NCBI GenBank assembly: GCA_027563935.2
Contig: CM050454.1
Span: 26,657,501 to 26,721,500 of the forward strand
DNA: 64,000 nucleotides
Direction of reading: 5' to 3'
DNA from: Costus lasius
Taxonomy: Eukaryota; Streptophyta; Magnoliopsida; Zingiberales; Costaceae
Shown: positions 24,802-37,801 of the stretch, in pieces
Layout of the letters: every line of letters starts with the position of its first letter
Position numbering within the stretch: position 1 is the first letter of the stretch
The notes under the pieces: model-generated
The model's input: only the letters and a program-made list of their open reading frames with translations
What the model was told of the DNA's origin: nothing
Database searches by the model: none
Program-made: the position numbers and the translations under genes

Positions 24802-27800
24802 CTAATGGTTGAGAAATCTCAAACCCATATTATTACAGTGCTTCTCATGCTTCTGCTGCGCCAGAGGCTTGGTAAGCGGGTCAGCCAGATTGTCATCTGT
24901 ATGAACCTTGCAGACTTTGATCTCGCCTCGATCAATGATCTCCCGGATCAAATGAAACCGTCTCTGTATGTGCTTGGACTTCTGGTGCGACCGTGGTTCC
25001 TTTGCTTGTCCTATTGCTCCAGTGTTATCACAGAAGATAACCAAAGGATCAGCACTCGAAGGAACAACACCAAGTTCCTGAACGAACTTACGAATCCACA
25101 CTGCCTCCTTAGATGCTTCCGAGGCTGCAACATACTCGGCTTCTGTTGTGGAATCAGCAACAATAGACTGTTTGAAACTTTTCCACACCACTGCTCCTCC
25201 ATTCAAGCTAAAAACATAGCCTGATTGCGATCGGAAATCATCCTGGTCCGATTGGAACGAAGCGTCAGTATATCCTTCTATACTGAGTTCTTCCTGACCA
25301 CCATATACCAAGAACATATCTTTGGTCCTCCGCAGATATTTCAAAATGTTCTTGACTGCAATCCAGTGCGCCTGACCTGGATTACTTTGGAATCGACTGG
25401 TCACGCTTAACCCGTAAGCGACGTCTGGGCGAGTACACAACATCGCATACATAATGGACCCAATAGCCGAAGCATAAGGCGTGTTGTCCATTTCATCTTT
25501 CTTAGTCTGTGTTTGTGGACACTGACTCTTTGAAAGATTCAGACCATGTCTGACTGGAAGATATCCTCTTTTAGAATTCTCTAAATGAAATCTCTCCAGG
25601 ACTTTATCGATGTAAGTACTTTGGCACAGCCCGAGAAGCCTCTTAGATCTATCCCTGTAGATCTTCACACCTAATACATAGGCTGCTTCTCCTAAATCTT
25701 TCATCTGGAAACATTTTCTTAACCATGCTTTAACAGCATGCAGTTCAGGAATATCGTTTCCAATGATTAAGATATCATCGACGTAGAGGACTAGGAAAGT
25801 AATTACGCTCCCACTAAACCTCTTATATACACACGGGTCATCTTCATTCTTGATGAAACCAAATTCACAGATTGATTCATCAAAACGAATATTCCAGCTT
25901 CTAGATGCTTGCTTAAGTCCATAAATGGACTTCTTTAACTTGCATATTTTATGACGATCTGATGGATTAGTGAAACCTTCAGGTTGTGTCATATACACAT
26001 CCTCATCCAGTTTTCCATTAAGGAAAGCGGTCTTCACATCCATCTGCCAGATCTCATAATCGTAATATGCTGCTATTCCGAGAATAATCCGAATAGACTT
26101 GAACATGGCTACAGGAGAGAAAGTTTCATCATAATCTATCCCGTAGATTTGTTTGAAACCTTTCGCAACTAGCCTGCCTTTATAGGGTAACCACGTTACC
26201 ATCCATGTCAATCTTCTTCTTGAAGATCCATTTACAGCCTATAGGGATAACTCCCAGAGGCGGATCAACCAAATCCCAGACTTGGTTATCTGACATGGAG
26301 GCCATCTCGGCTCGCATAGCTTCAAGCCATCTAGCTGAATCCGGTCCACTGACCGCATCCGCATAAGTGAGGGGTTCATCATTATCAATGATGTAGACTC
26401 CGTCATAGCGCTCAGGCTGTCGACGGATCCTTCCCTATCTTCGCGGTTCCCGTGATATCTGAGCCTCAGGTTGTTCAATAACCTGCTCAACTGGCTCAGA
26501 CTCATCCAACTGTGCTTGACTACTTTGTCCTTCCTCTGGATTCTCATCCAGCTTTATTTCTCTCCCACTGGCCTCTTGCAGAAGAAACTCCTTCTCAAGA
26601 AAAATGGCCGTCCGAGCAACAAATACCTTGTTCTCTTTGGGATCGTAGAAATAATAACCCTTAGTTTCCTTAGGGTAACCGACAAAGATGCATTTCTCAG
26701 ATCTGCTCTCTAGTTTCCCAGAGGCGAGCTTTTTGACATAAGCCTCGCAACCCCAGATCTTTATAAATGTCAAGCTCGGCTGTTTCCCATACCATAATTC
26801 GTATGGAGTCTTTGAAACTGCCTTGGATGGCACTCGGTTTAGTACCTTTGCAGCTGTTTCCAGTGCAAATCCCCAAAAGGAGTAAGGTAGAGTAGCCTGA
26901 CTCATCATAGAACGAACCATATCCAATAAGGTTCTGTTCCTCCTCTCGGACACACCATTCCATTGCGGTGTTCCTGGCGGAGTGAGCTGTGAGATAATCC
27001 CACACTCCTTTAGATAGTCAGTAAATTCTCGACTTAGGTATTCTCCACCTCGATCAGAACGAAGTGCCTTGATATTTCGGCCTAGCTGATTCTGTACTTC
27101 ATTCTTGAACTCTTTGAACTTGTCAAAAGATTCACTTTTATGTCTCATTAGATAGACATACCCATATCTACTGAAATCATCAGTAAAGGTAATGAAGTAC
27201 GAATAGCCACCTCTGGCATGTTTACTAAATGGCCCACACACATCACTGTGTATAAGGTCAAGTAAACCTGAAGCCCTTTGACCTTTGTTAGGAAAAGGAG
27301 CCTTCGTCATTTTACCCAATAAACAAGCTTTACATGTATCAATCTCCTCATAGGAGAATGATCCCAGCAGTCCATGATCATGCAACCGCTTAATGCGTTT
27401 CTTGTTAATATGGCCTAAACGACTATGCCATAACAAGGTGCTGTCATCAGCATACTTGGCTTTCTTATTATCAATGTTTTGTATAGAACATTCCATGTCC
27501 AACATGAATAACCCATTGTTAATTGATCCAGTAGCATAAACAATATTATCATAAGAAAGATAACACTTTGAAGTCTTGCATTCAAAGGAAAAACCTTTCC
27601 TGACAAGAGCAGGAATGGAGATAATATTTTTAGTAATGCTTGGTACAAAGTAACAATTGTTTAGTTCTAATACAAGACCAGATGGTAATGAGATGTAATA
27701 TTCTCCTACAGCAACAGCAGCAACCCGTGCCCCGTTTCCAACTCGTAGGTCCACCTCATGCTGTCCCACCTGTCTTCTTCTCTTGAGTTCCTGTACATTT

Positions 27801-28687
27801 GAACAAATGTGAACTCCACATGCAGTGTCCAACACCCATGAAATAGAAGAAGAAGATATCATGACCTCAGTCATAAATATACCTGAGCCAGAAGCGATGC
27901 TTCCCTTCTTTTCTCCTTGGAGCGCTTTACAGTCCTTTTTCCAGTGACCCAGCTGGCCACAGTGGAAACATCTATATTCCTTTGACCGCTTAACCTTCTG
28001 TTTCAGAGCCTTGTTGTAATTCTTGACAGGGGCTTTGCCCTTCTTCCCCTTCTTCTTGTTCCTGGAAGGGAACATCAAGACAGAGGTTGAAGGCTTTCCC
28101 TTTAGAGTCTCCTCTGTAGTCAAGAGCATATTCAGCAACTCTGCCGGAGTATAGTCGATCTTGTTCATATTAAAATTAATAATGAACGGATCGAAAGAGG
28201 CCGGGAGAGACTGCAGAATAATGTCTACAGCAAGCTCCTGATTGATGGTATGCCCCAGTTTCTCTAGAGCCTCTTTGTGCCCAATCATCTTGAGCACATG
28301 AGCTCCCACTGGACTCCCTTCAGCCAGTTTGCTCTGAAAGAAAACTTTGGTCAAATTATAGCGTTCAGTCCTCGCCTGTGCAGCATACAGCATCTTGAGG
28401 TTTGCTATAATTTCTATAGCAGACATATCCTCATGCTGATGCTGCAGCGGTGGCGTCATAGACGCTAGCATCAGGCAAGCGACATCAATGCTATCATTGA
28501 CATGCTTTTCATAGGCATCCCGAACCGCCCTTGCGGCGTTCGGAGCGGGTTGAGGCGGTATAGCCGTCTCGAGGACATACAGTTTCCTCTCAGCCTTAAG
28601 AACAATCTTAAGGTGTCCGTACCAGTCTGAGAAGTTTGGCCCAGCAAACTTCTCCCTTTCCAGTAGGGATCGCACATTGAAGCTCAT
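24802..28687 (-). pseudogene. C2 gag-pol polyprotein, one nonsense codon and one frameshift
   Basis: Gag, zinc knuckle, protease (LDTACG), integrase and its C-terminal region are in one frame from the ATG ending at 28687 to a stop at 26435-26437. There an Arg or Ser codon of the relatives' RRSGR stretch has become TAG. RT and RNase H follow at 24802-26211 in another frame because of one extra G near 26187 (tatagggtaacc against tataggtaacc in C3). RT keeps YVDD and RNase H keeps its DAS and EAEY motifs. Only these two lesions are evident, matching a fairly young element that is no longer autonomous. Confidence 0.93.
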
Positions 28688-30366
28688 GGTGTTCGTTGCT
28701 GCAGGAATCTACAACAATGCAAGAACAGCAAGGTCAGTATCAATGTTAAGAATCAATTCAGGACTTAAGAATGATTCTTTTCTCACTATTTTGTCTGACT
28801 GAAAAATCCATTAAAACAGTCCGAAAGAGTAACACTCTTTTAGTGAGATGGGATCCAGATTTCATACTTGGTCTCCGCGTCCCGCTCAGGCGAGATAAGA
28901 TGCACAGAGAGTACAAGCACTAATTTCTAGCAGGCTATCCCTGCCAATCGCCAACCCGTGCGATTCCCCTTCATCTGGGCAATCCAGCAGACTGTGCCAA
29001 CTGAGTTGGTACAACACAGTCTCTGATCCCACAGATGGCTGCCTCCATGTGCTACCATATGCGCCACATATGTAGCCTACATGGTCAAGCTGACCCGACC
29101 TACTCCCTGGACCACCACGTGCTATGCTGAGCAACGAGAAGCGATAAATCCCTTCCCTGTAACACGCAGGTGTAATCCCGCACCGTCTGAAGATAGATGG
29201 ACGTGCCCACTGAGTGGGTACAACACGGCTCCAACAATAGTCAGAACAGTGAGGTTTCGCGTCAGAAGGCTTACGAGCTTGATATTTAACGTTGGATTTT
29301 AACGGTCTTTTATCTTCTTAACTATCATGCAAACCCTATGGTGATAGCAGAAGATAAAGAAATCATGCAAGTCTAATTATTTAAACAATGAATAGAAAGC
29401 ATGCTGATCTTATGTGGTAAAAGCCCATTAACCCTAAGTAAGACCTTAATTGAACTTAAGTCTTCACTTGAGCTTTTCATGGGTCTTTTGCTTCTCATCT
29501 GGCCCAACCCAGGGCCCAAGCGCCCACTACAGCTCGGGTGCGCCCACCAGGTAAATGCGCCTGTCATAGGGTCGAACCCTAGACCTCCCACCTGGTCAAG
29601 CCTCAAGCTGCAACGCCACTTTCAAGTGTGCTCTGTGCTCTTGTCTGATTAAATTACAATTTAATCTATCTAGACAAGTTTGACTCGCAGGTCAATTACA
29701 TTTTATAAATTAATTAAAAAGTGATTCGCAGATCACAATAAAAATTAATTTACAATTTTAATCCAGGCTCGCAGGCCCCATTACAGCACACATCAAAAGG
29801 GCAACCCACATAAGATGAAATAAACATATATCATGGCATCCAATCAACATGTGATCCTTTAACAAGAAAATAAAATTTTTGAAAATCCATTGGCATCAAT
29901 TTTAATTTTCTTATGTGCCCTACAACCTTACAACGGTCCATTGATAGGGATCCACTCATCATATCTAGTCAGATCCACTGCCCTTGCATGCACCAAGTCC
30001 TAACTGACTTGAGTTGACCTAATGGTCAACCATGCATGCGCCAAGGCCTGAACAACCCTCATGAGTTCTGGCAAGCGGGTGTGACCCCGGGCCTAACTCA
30101 TGTGCGTTCACTGGTTGTCTCAATCAGACCTCGCTACACGCCTGTGATGCAATCGACCTATAGCCACCTCATGCTTGGGCATAGGTGCCATCTGGTCTAC
30201 CCATCTAGGCTGTCAGATGGTCTGATCAGACTATTTGGATCTAACCTAGAGGATGACTTCAACCCCATCAACCCGTCTAAGGGTTTATAATAGGCGCTTA
30301 GATCTAAGGTAGGGGCGCGCAAGTTAAGTTTTGATAAAACTCTATAGCATGCGCCAACACATCATA
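28688..30366 (-). other. C2 5' leader, cut at its upstream end by C3
   Basis: Non-coding. It carries the TACAA-bulge hairpins (28989-29022, 29202-29227), a T-arm (29566-29582), three hairpins whose loops all read CTGCGA on the RNA strand (29680-29695, 29721-29736 and near 29765), and the palindrome GTCTGATCAGAC (30220-30231). The primer site expected near 30550 is missing because C3 starts at 30367. Confidence 0.82.
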
Positions 30367-32071
30367 TGAAAGTGCCCCTTAGATTAAGGGGGTCCCCTTC
30401 TTGAGAGAGCAAAAACCCTAAAGTGATGGCGCATAAAATTTTGACTTGCGGAAACTAGGGTTTATAGGATCGACTTGCATGTTAAAAGATCAACTTAATG
30501 AAAAGCTATTCAAGATGATGCAAAACGATCATACCATCGCCATGGAGTAGATGTCGCCTTGGAAGCTAAAGTCGCAAGTGCCACTTCTCCAAAGTCTCGC
30601 ACACAAGAGGATGAAGGCAAACTCTTTGTTGCTCCTTGTGCTAGCAAGGGTTCAAAGAATCCTTGATCGAATGAGAAAGGGATGGAGATCTTTTCTCTTG
30701 GCCGAATCCTCCTCAACCTTCAAGCGTCGCCACACACCACGAGAGTCGAGAGGAAAAACCTCAGTTCAAGTGGCAAGAATAGAGATTACTCTAATCGGAC
30801 GAGAGCCCCCCCCACCAAGTGGAGATCATGGTTACTAAAAATAGTAACCACTCACCGCCCCATATGTTCACGCCAAGTGAACTTGTCGCCAAGCCTTGAA
30901 CCATGCGCTCATTCCATGAGCGGTTCATTTCGGTTTGGTCCAAGACCAATAAATCCAAGTATTATGGTCTAGATCTTAAATAAACCCTAAGGTTCCCGAT
31001 CTAACCGTCGATCTCCTTGATGCTCCTGATCTGACCGATCTGGCATCTATTCTCTCGATCGAAGCTTACCGATCTCAAGCTCTAATCAATCAAACATGAT
31101 CAGACCAGATCTCACTCACAATCAGAGATTAAATCCCTTTAAACTGAACCTAAACAATTCAGTCCACACGATCTGACTTAAGTAAGCCATATCATCAAAT
31201 TGTGCGACCCTGAGGGTTTCCTTTAAATGTCGATAACGATAATTCTCATTATCACGATCAGTGAGGGGTATCTAGCAACACATCACTGTCTCCCGATATA
31301 GAGGAAAGAGTCTTCCAAGACTACACCCAAACCACAGCACAAGTGTGAATCATTTCACAAGGCATGCATATTTCCTTTGCCACTGGATGTTCTTATTGGA
31401 CAAGCCTGTCAAGCTCGTAACTCCAATATGATGAGCATGATTAGATCAGATGAACACTGTCACCTGGGTATGGCCATACACTCTCTCAATCATCTCATCC
31501 AGGGGGCCCCTTTAGAACATCACACTCCTTAAACAAGGAGACGGCAATCCTATGTCTATCACTAGTGCCCTAACCTGACTCAAGCTCATCATCCAAGATA
31601 GTCTATAATCATTATGTTTCAAATGATATTGAACTACCTCAAAACAATGACAATCATCATTTAGAAACACAAGTGATCTCAAGTCAGAGGAAATGTGCCA
31701 CTTGTTGCAATCAAGGAATATTCATATTGCGACAAACAATTGAACATCCTAGTAGGGTCTGTCCAGTACATCCAATGTACCCATGAGTCTACATCTTATT
31801 CCATGCTCGAAGCATCCTATAAGATTAGACTACATATTAGTCTTATCCATATCAAGGTTGTCTCATGTTCACCAAGATACATCGACTAAGGACATAATAG
31901 CATATCAGCCTAGCTGAACAGCTTTTGAGACATTATTCAGAAGAACATATATAGCAGCAGACAATGTAGCTAACTGAATAACAACCATGCCTTTAAACAT
32001 AACAGTTTATTACATGATACTGATACATTCCCATAGGCCTCAAACATTAGCCTTAAGGGCATACCCCAACA
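30367..32071 (-). repeat. C3 LTR, pol-proximal copy (1705 bp)
   Basis: Begins TGAAAGTGCCCC in plus reading and ends CCCCAACA. The LTR stem here is GATAAT-TCTC-ATTATC (31238-31253), a compensated variant of the C1/C2 stem. Confidence 0.94.
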
Positions 32072-32083
32072 ATCTCCCACTTG
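32072..32083 (-). promoter_or_regulatory. C3 polypurine tract
   Basis: On the minus strand CAAGTGGGAGAT sits between the pol stop and the LTR. An identical copy is at 39506-39517. Confidence 0.92.
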
Positions 32084-32091
32084 CACTTAAT

Positions 32092-35000
32092 CTAATGGTT
32101 GAGAAATCTCAAACCCATATTATTACAGTGCTTCTCATGCTTCTGCTGCGCCAGAGGCTTGGTAAGCGGGTCTGCCAGATTGTCATCTGTATGAACCTTG
32201 CAGACTTTGATCTCGCCACGATCTATGATCTCCCTGATCAAATGAAACCGTCTCTGTATGTGCTTGGACTTCTGGTGCGACCGTGGTTCCTTTGCTTGTG
32301 CGATTGCTCCAGTGTTATCACAGAAGATAACCAAAGGATCAGCACTCGAAGGAACAACACCAAGTTCTCTCACGAACTTACGAATCCACACTGCCTCCTT
32401 GGATGCTTCCGAGGCTGCAACATACTCGGCTTCTGTTGTGGAATCAGCAACAGTTGACTGTTTGAAACTCTTCCACACCACTGCACCTCCATTCAAGCTA
32501 AAAACATAGCCTGATTGCGATCGGAAATCATCCTGGTCAGACTGGAATGAAGCGTCAGTATATCCTTCAATACTGAGTTCTTCCTGACCACCATATATCA
32601 AGAACATATCTTTGGTCCTCCGCAGATATTTTAAAATGTTCTTGACTGCAATCCAGTGCGCCATACCTGGATTACTCTGGTAACGACTGGTCACGCTTAA
32701 CCCGTAAGCAACGTCTGGGCGAGTACATAACATCGCATACATTATGGAACCAATAGCCGAAGCATAAGGCGTATTGTTCATTTCATCTTTCTCAGTCTGT
32801 GTTTGTGGACACTGACTCTTCGAAAGATTCAGACCATGTCTGACTGGAAGATATCCTCGTTTAGAATTCTCTAAATGAAATCTCTCCAGGACCTTTTCGA
32901 TGTAAGTACTCTGGCACAGCCCGAGAAGCCTCTTAGATCTATCCCTGTAGATCTTCACACCTAACACATAGGCTGCTTCTCCTAGATCTTTCATCTGGAA
33001 ACATTTCCTCAGCCATGCCTTCACAGCATGCATTTCAGGAATGTCATTTCCAATGATCAAGATATCATCGACGTAGAGGACTAGGAAAGTGATCACGCTC
33101 CCACTAAACCTCTTATATACACACGGGTCATCCTCGTTCTTGATGAAACCAAATTCAGTAACTGATTCATCAAAACGAATATTCCAGCTTCTTGATGCTT
33201 GCTTAAGTCCATAAATAGACTTCTTTAACTTGCATATTTTATGACGATCTGATGGATTAGTGAAACCCTCAGGTTGTGTCATATACACATCCTCATCCAG
33301 ATTTCCATTAAGGAAAGCTGTTTTCACATCCATCTGCCAAATCTCATAATCATAATATGCAGCTATCGCGAAAAGAATCCGAATAGACTTAAACATGGCT
33401 ACTGGTGAGAAAGTTTCATCATAATCTATCCCGTAGATTTGTTTGAAACCTTTCGCAACTAGCCTGCCTTTATAGGTAACTATGTTACCATCCATGTCAA
33501 TCTTCTTCTTGAAGATCCATTTACAGCCTATAGGGATTACTCCCGGAGGCGGATCAACCAAATCCCAAACTTGGTTATCTGACATGGAGTCCATCTCGGC
33601 GCGCATAGCTTCAAGCCATCTCGCTGACTCCGGTCCACTGACCGCATCCGCATAAGTGAGGGGTTCATCATTGTCAATGATATAGACTCCGTCATAGCGC
33701 TCAGGCTGTCGACGAATCCTTCCCGATCTTCGCGGTTCCCGTGATATCTGAGCCTCAGGTTGTCCAATAACCTGTTCTACCGGCTCAGGCTCATCCAACT
33801 CTACTTGGTCACTTTGTCCTTCTTCTGGATTCTCATCCAGCTTTATTTCTCTCCCACTGGCCTCTTGCAGAAGAAACTCCTTCTCAAGAAATATGGCAGT
33901 CCGAGCAACAAAAACCTTGTTCTCTTTGGGGTCGTAGAAATAATAACCCTTAGTTTCCTTAGGGTAACCAACAAAGATACATTTGTCAGATCTGCTCTCT
34001 AGTTTCCCAGAGGCGAGCTTTTTGACATAAGCCTCGCAGCCCCAGATCCTGATAAATGTCAAGCTTGGCTGTTTCCCATACCATAACTCATATGGCGTCT
34101 TTGAAACTGCCTTGGATGGCACTCGGTTTAGTACCTTTGCAGCTGTTTCCAGTGCAAAACCCCAAAAGGAGTATGGAAGAGTAGCCTGACTCATCATAGA
34201 ACGAACCATATCAAGTAGCGTTCTATTTCTCCTTTCGGACACACCATTCCATTGCGGTGTTCCTGGTGGAGTGAGCTGTGAGATAATCCCACACTCCTTT
34301 AGATAGTCAGTAAACGTATGACTTAGGTATTCACCACCTCGATCTGAGCGAAGTGCCTTGATATTACGGCCTAGCTGATTCTGTACTTCATTTTTGAACT
34401 CTTTGAACTTGTCAAAAGATTCACTCTTATGTCTCATCAGATAGACATACCCATACCTACTGAAATCATCAGTAAAGGTAATGAAGTACTGATAGCCACC
34501 TCTGGCATGTTTACCAAATGGCCCACACACATCACTGTGTATAAGGTCAAGTAAACTTGAAGCCCTTTGACCTTTATGAGGAAAAGGTGACTTCGTCATT
34601 TTACCCATCAAACAAGCTTTGCATGTATCAATCTCCTCATAGGAGAATGATCCCAGCAGTCCATAATCATGCAACCGCTTAATGCGTTTCTCGTTAATAT
34701 GGCCTAAACGACTATGCCATAGCAAGGTGCTGTCATCAGCATACTTGGCTTTCTTAATATCAATTTGCTGTATCGAACATTCCATGTCCAACATGTATAA
34801 CCCATTGTTAATTGAACCAGTTGCATAAACAATATTATCAAAAGACAAAATACACTTTGAAATATTGCATTCAAAGGAAAATCCCTTCCTGACAAGAGCA
34901 GGAATGGAGATAATATTTTTAGTTATACTGGGAACAAAATAACAATTGTCTAGTTCCAATACAAGTCCAGATGGTAAAGAAATAAAGTAGTCTCCTACAG

Positions 35001-35973
35001 CAACAGCAGCAACCCGTGCCCCGTTTCCAACGCGTAGGTCCACCTCATGCTGTCCCACCTGCCTTCTTCTCTTGAGTTCCTGTACATTTGAACAAATGTG
35101 AACTCCACATGCAGTGTCCAACACCCATGATATCGAAGAAGAAAACATGACCTCAGTCACGAATATACCTGAGCCAGAAGCGAAGCTTCCCCTCTTATCT
35201 CCTTGGAGCGCTTTACAGTCCTTTTTCCAGTGACCCAGCTGGCCACAGTGGAAACACCTGTATTCCTTAGACCGCTTCACCTTCTGCTTCAGAGCCTTGC
35301 TGTAATTCTTGACCGGGGCCTTGCCCTTCTTCCCCTTCTTCTTGTTCCTTGAAGGAACCATCAAGACAGAGGTCGAAGGCTTACCCTTCAGAGTCTCCTC
35401 AGTGGTCAAGAGCATATTCAGCAGCTCTGCCGGAGTACAATCGATTTTGTTCATATTAAAATTAATAATGAACGCATCGAATGATGGCGGGAGAGACTGC
35501 AGAATAATGTCCACAGCAAGCTCCTGGTTGATGGTGTGCCCCAGTTTCTCCAGAGCCTCCTTGTGCCCAATCATCTTGAGCACGTGAGCTCCCACTGGGC
35601 TCCCTTCAGCCAGTTTGCTCTGAAAGAAGAGCTTAGTCAAATTATAGCGTTCAGTCCTCGCCTGTGCAGCATACAGCATCTTGAGGTTTGCTATAATCTG
35701 TATAGCTGACATATCCTCATGCTGACGCTGCAGCGGTGGCGTCATAGACGCTAGCATCAGGCAAGCGACATCAATGCTATCATTGACGTGCTTTTCATAG
35801 GCTTCCCGAACCGCCCTTGCGGCGTTCGGAGCGGGCTGCGGCGGTATCGCCGTCTCGAGGACATAGAGTTTCCTCTCTGCCTTAAGAACGATCTTAAGGT
35901 GTCCAAACCAGTCAGAGAAGTTTGGCCCAGCAAACTTCTCCCTTTCCAGTAGGGATCGCACATTGAAGTTCAT
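32092..35973 (-). CDS. C3 copia gag-pol polyprotein (1293 aa), intact
   Basis: This is the only copia frame in the window without a stop or shift. Gag occupies about residues 1-260, with a basic KKKGKKGK stretch and CCHC knuckle at 240-253. The protease motif is LDTACG near 286. The integrase zinc region is near 420-465 (HSRLGH...CKACLMGK), with catalytic D-D-E at about 480, 542 and 578. RT includes WIFKKK..., AFLNG and YVDD at about 967-970. RNase H has YTDAS (near 1137), EAEY (near 1179) and FCDNTGA (near 1219). Copia order (integrase before RT) is clear. The length is normal for this lineage. The start aligns with the ATG of C1, C2 and C5. With an intact frame and near-identical LTRs it is the best candidate for a source of active protein. 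Confidence 0.96.
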   Translation of the reverse strand: MNFNVRSLLEREKFAGPNFSDWFGHLKIVLKAERKLYVLETAIPPQPAPNAARAVREAYEKHVNDSIDVACLMLASMTPPLQRQHEDMSAIQIIANLKMLYAAQARTERYNLTKLFFQSKLAEGSPVGAHVLKMIGHKEALEKLGHTINQELAVDIILQSLPPSFDAFIINFNMNKIDCTPAELLNMLLTTEETLKGKPSTSVLMVPSRNKKKGKKGKAPVKNYSKALKQKVKRSKEYRCFHCGQLGHWKKDCKALQGDKRGSFASGSGIFVTEVMFSSSISWVLDTACGVHICSNVQELKRRRQVGQHEVDLRVGNGARVAAVAVGDYFISLPSGLVLELDNCYFVPSITKNIISIPALVRKGFSFECNISKCILSFDNIVYATGSINNGLYMLDMECSIQQIDIKKAKYADDSTLLWHSRLGHINEKRIKRLHDYGLLGSFSYEEIDTCKACLMGKMTKSPFPHKGQRASSLLDLIHSDVCGPFGKHARGGYQYFITFTDDFSRYGYVYLMRHKSESFDKFKEFKNEVQNQLGRNIKALRSDRGGEYLSHTFTDYLKECGIISQLTPPGTPQWNGVSERRNRTLLDMVRSMMSQATLPYSFWGFALETAAKVLNRVPSKAVSKTPYELWYGKQPSLTFIRIWGCEAYVKKLASGKLESRSDKCIFVGYPKETKGYYFYDPKENKVFVARTAIFLEKEFLLQEASGREIKLDENPEEGQSDQVELDEPEPVEQVIGQPEAQISREPRRSGRIRRQPERYDGVYIIDNDEPLTYADAVSGPESARWLEAMRAEMDSMSDNQVWDLVDPPPGVIPIGCKWIFKKKIDMDGNIVTYKGRLVAKGFKQIYGIDYDETFSPVAMFKSIRILFAIAAYYDYEIWQMDVKTAFLNGNLDEDVYMTQPEGFTNPSDRHKICKLKKSIYGLKQASRSWNIRFDESVTEFGFIKNEDDPCVYKRFSGSVITFLVLYVDDILIIGNDIPEMHAVKAWLRKCFQMKDLGEAAYVLGVKIYRDRSKRLLGLCQSTYIEKVLERFHLENSKRGYLPVRHGLNLSKSQCPQTQTEKDEMNNTPYASAIGSIMYAMLCTRPDVAYGLSVTSRYQSNPGMAHWIAVKNILKYLRRTKDMFLIYGGQEELSIEGYTDASFQSDQDDFRSQSGYVFSLNGGAVVWKSFKQSTVADSTTEAEYVAASEASKEAVWIRKFVRELGVVPSSADPLVIFCDNTGAIAQAKEPRSHQKSKHIQRRFHLIREIIDRGEIKVCKVHTDDNLADPLTKPLAQQKHEKHCNNMGLRFLNH

Positions 35974-37786
35974 GGTGTTCGTTGCTGCAGGTATCTACAA
36001 CAATGCAAGAACAGCAAGGTCAGTATCAATGTATAAGAATCAATCAGGACTTAAGAAAGATTCTTTTTCTCACTATTTTCTCTGGCTTGAAAAATCCAGC
36101 AAAACAGCCCGAAAGAGTAGAACTCTTTTAGTGAGATGGGATCCAGATTTCACACTTGGTCTCCGCGTCCCGCTCAGGCGAGATAAGATGCACAGAGAGT
36201 ACAAGCACTAATCTCTGGTAGGCAGTCCCTGCCAATCGCCAACCCGTGCGATTCCCCTTCATCTGGGCAATCCAGCAGACTGTGCCAACTGAGTTGGTAC
36301 AACACAGTCTCTGACCCCACAGATGGCTGCCTCCATGTGCTACCATATGCGCCACATATGTAGGCTACACGGTCAAGCTGACCCGACCTACTCCCTGGAC
36401 CACCATGTGCTATGCTGAGCAACGAGAAGGGATAAATCCCTACTCTGTAACACACAGGTGTAATCCCGCACCGTCTGAAGATAGATGGACGTGCCCACTG
36501 AGTGGGTACAACACGGCTCCAACGATAATCAGAACAGTGAGGTTTCGCATCAGAAGGCTTACGAGCTTGATATTTTAGCGTTGGATTTTAACGGTCTTTT
36601 ATCTTCTTGCCTATCATGCAATTCCTATGGTGATAGCAGAAGATAATTTAATCATGCAATTCTAATATGTAAACAATAAAAGAAAGCATGAATCTTATGT
36701 GGTAAAAGCCCATAGCCCTAGTGAGACCTTAACCTAACTTAAGTCTTCACTTGCTCTTCATGGGTCTTTAGCTGCTCATCAGGACCAAACCAGGGCCCAA
36801 GCGCCATCTGCAGGTCTGGTGCGCCCACCAGGAATATGCGCCAGGTCCTAGGGTCGAACCCTAGACCTCCCACCTGGTCAAGCCACTGCTGCATGCGCCT
36901 CTGCCAAGTGTGCTCTGTGCTCTTGTCTAATTAAATTACAAATTTAACTATCTAGACAAGATTGACACGCAGGTCAATAACATTTTATAAATTAAAGCAA
37001 TGTGATGCGCAGATCACAATAATTAATTTACAAATTTAACTCCCAGGCACGCAGGCCCCAGCACAGCACACAAATAATAACGGGCAGCCCACATAAGACT
37101 AAATAGACACACATATGCATCAATCAACAACCATGTGATCCATCATAAAAATTAAAATTTTTGAAAACCCCATAGGATCAATTTTAATTTTCCTTATTTG
37201 CCCTACAACCTTACAACGGTCCATTACTAGGGATCCACTCATCCAACCTAGTCAGATCCACTGCCCTTGCATGCACCAAGTCCTAACTGACTTGCGTCGA
37301 CCATAAGGTCAACTATGCATGCGCCAGGGCTGAACATCCACACTGAGGTCTGGCAAACGGGCGTGACCCCGGGCCTAACTCAGGTGCGTTCATTAATCGT
37401 CTCAATCAGACATCGCTACACGCCTGTCTGCAGTCGACCTATAGCCACCATAGGCTTGCGCCAAGGTGCTATCTGGTCGACCCATTCAGGCTGTCAGATA
37501 GTCTGATCAGACTGTTGGATCTAAACTAGGGGTGACTTCAACCCTAATAACCCGTCTAAGGGTTTATAGCAGGGCCTTAGATCTAGTGTTAGGCGCGCAT
37601 GTAAATTAGGGTTTTTAAGAAAAAAACACAAAGCATGCGCTAACAACAATGCGCCAATGATAACATACTTCAAGTTTCGCATGTACAAAAACTTAAAGAA
37701 AAACGCATGTAAACGAGATCTAAGCATGTACACGCAAACATGGATCACATAAGGCATCAAGCAATCAAAATAACATACATTAACTT
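35974..37786 (-). other. C3 5' leader (1.8 kb, untranslated)
   Basis: Single-copy version of the C1 leader. Elements found: TACAA-bulge hairpins 36277-36310 and 36490-36515; T-arm 36848-36864 (perfect CTAGG/CCTAG); CTGCGN-loop hairpins 36961-36978, 37001-37018 and 37045-37058; long stem 37433-37481; palindrome AGTCTGATCAGACT 37500-37513. Confidence 0.82.
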
Positions 37787-37801
37787 GGCTCTGATACCAA
37801 T
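37787..37801 (-). promoter_or_regulatory. C3 primer binding site (initiator tRNA-Met)
   Basis: On the minus strand the LTR end is followed by ATTGGTATCAGAGCC, identical in kind to C5. Confidence 0.94.

Noticed and set aside
31987..32457. 156-codon plus ORF (also at 39421-39891)
   Set aside because: Runs from the LTR antisense into RNase H; it is duplicated only because C3 is duplicated. Shadow of pol.
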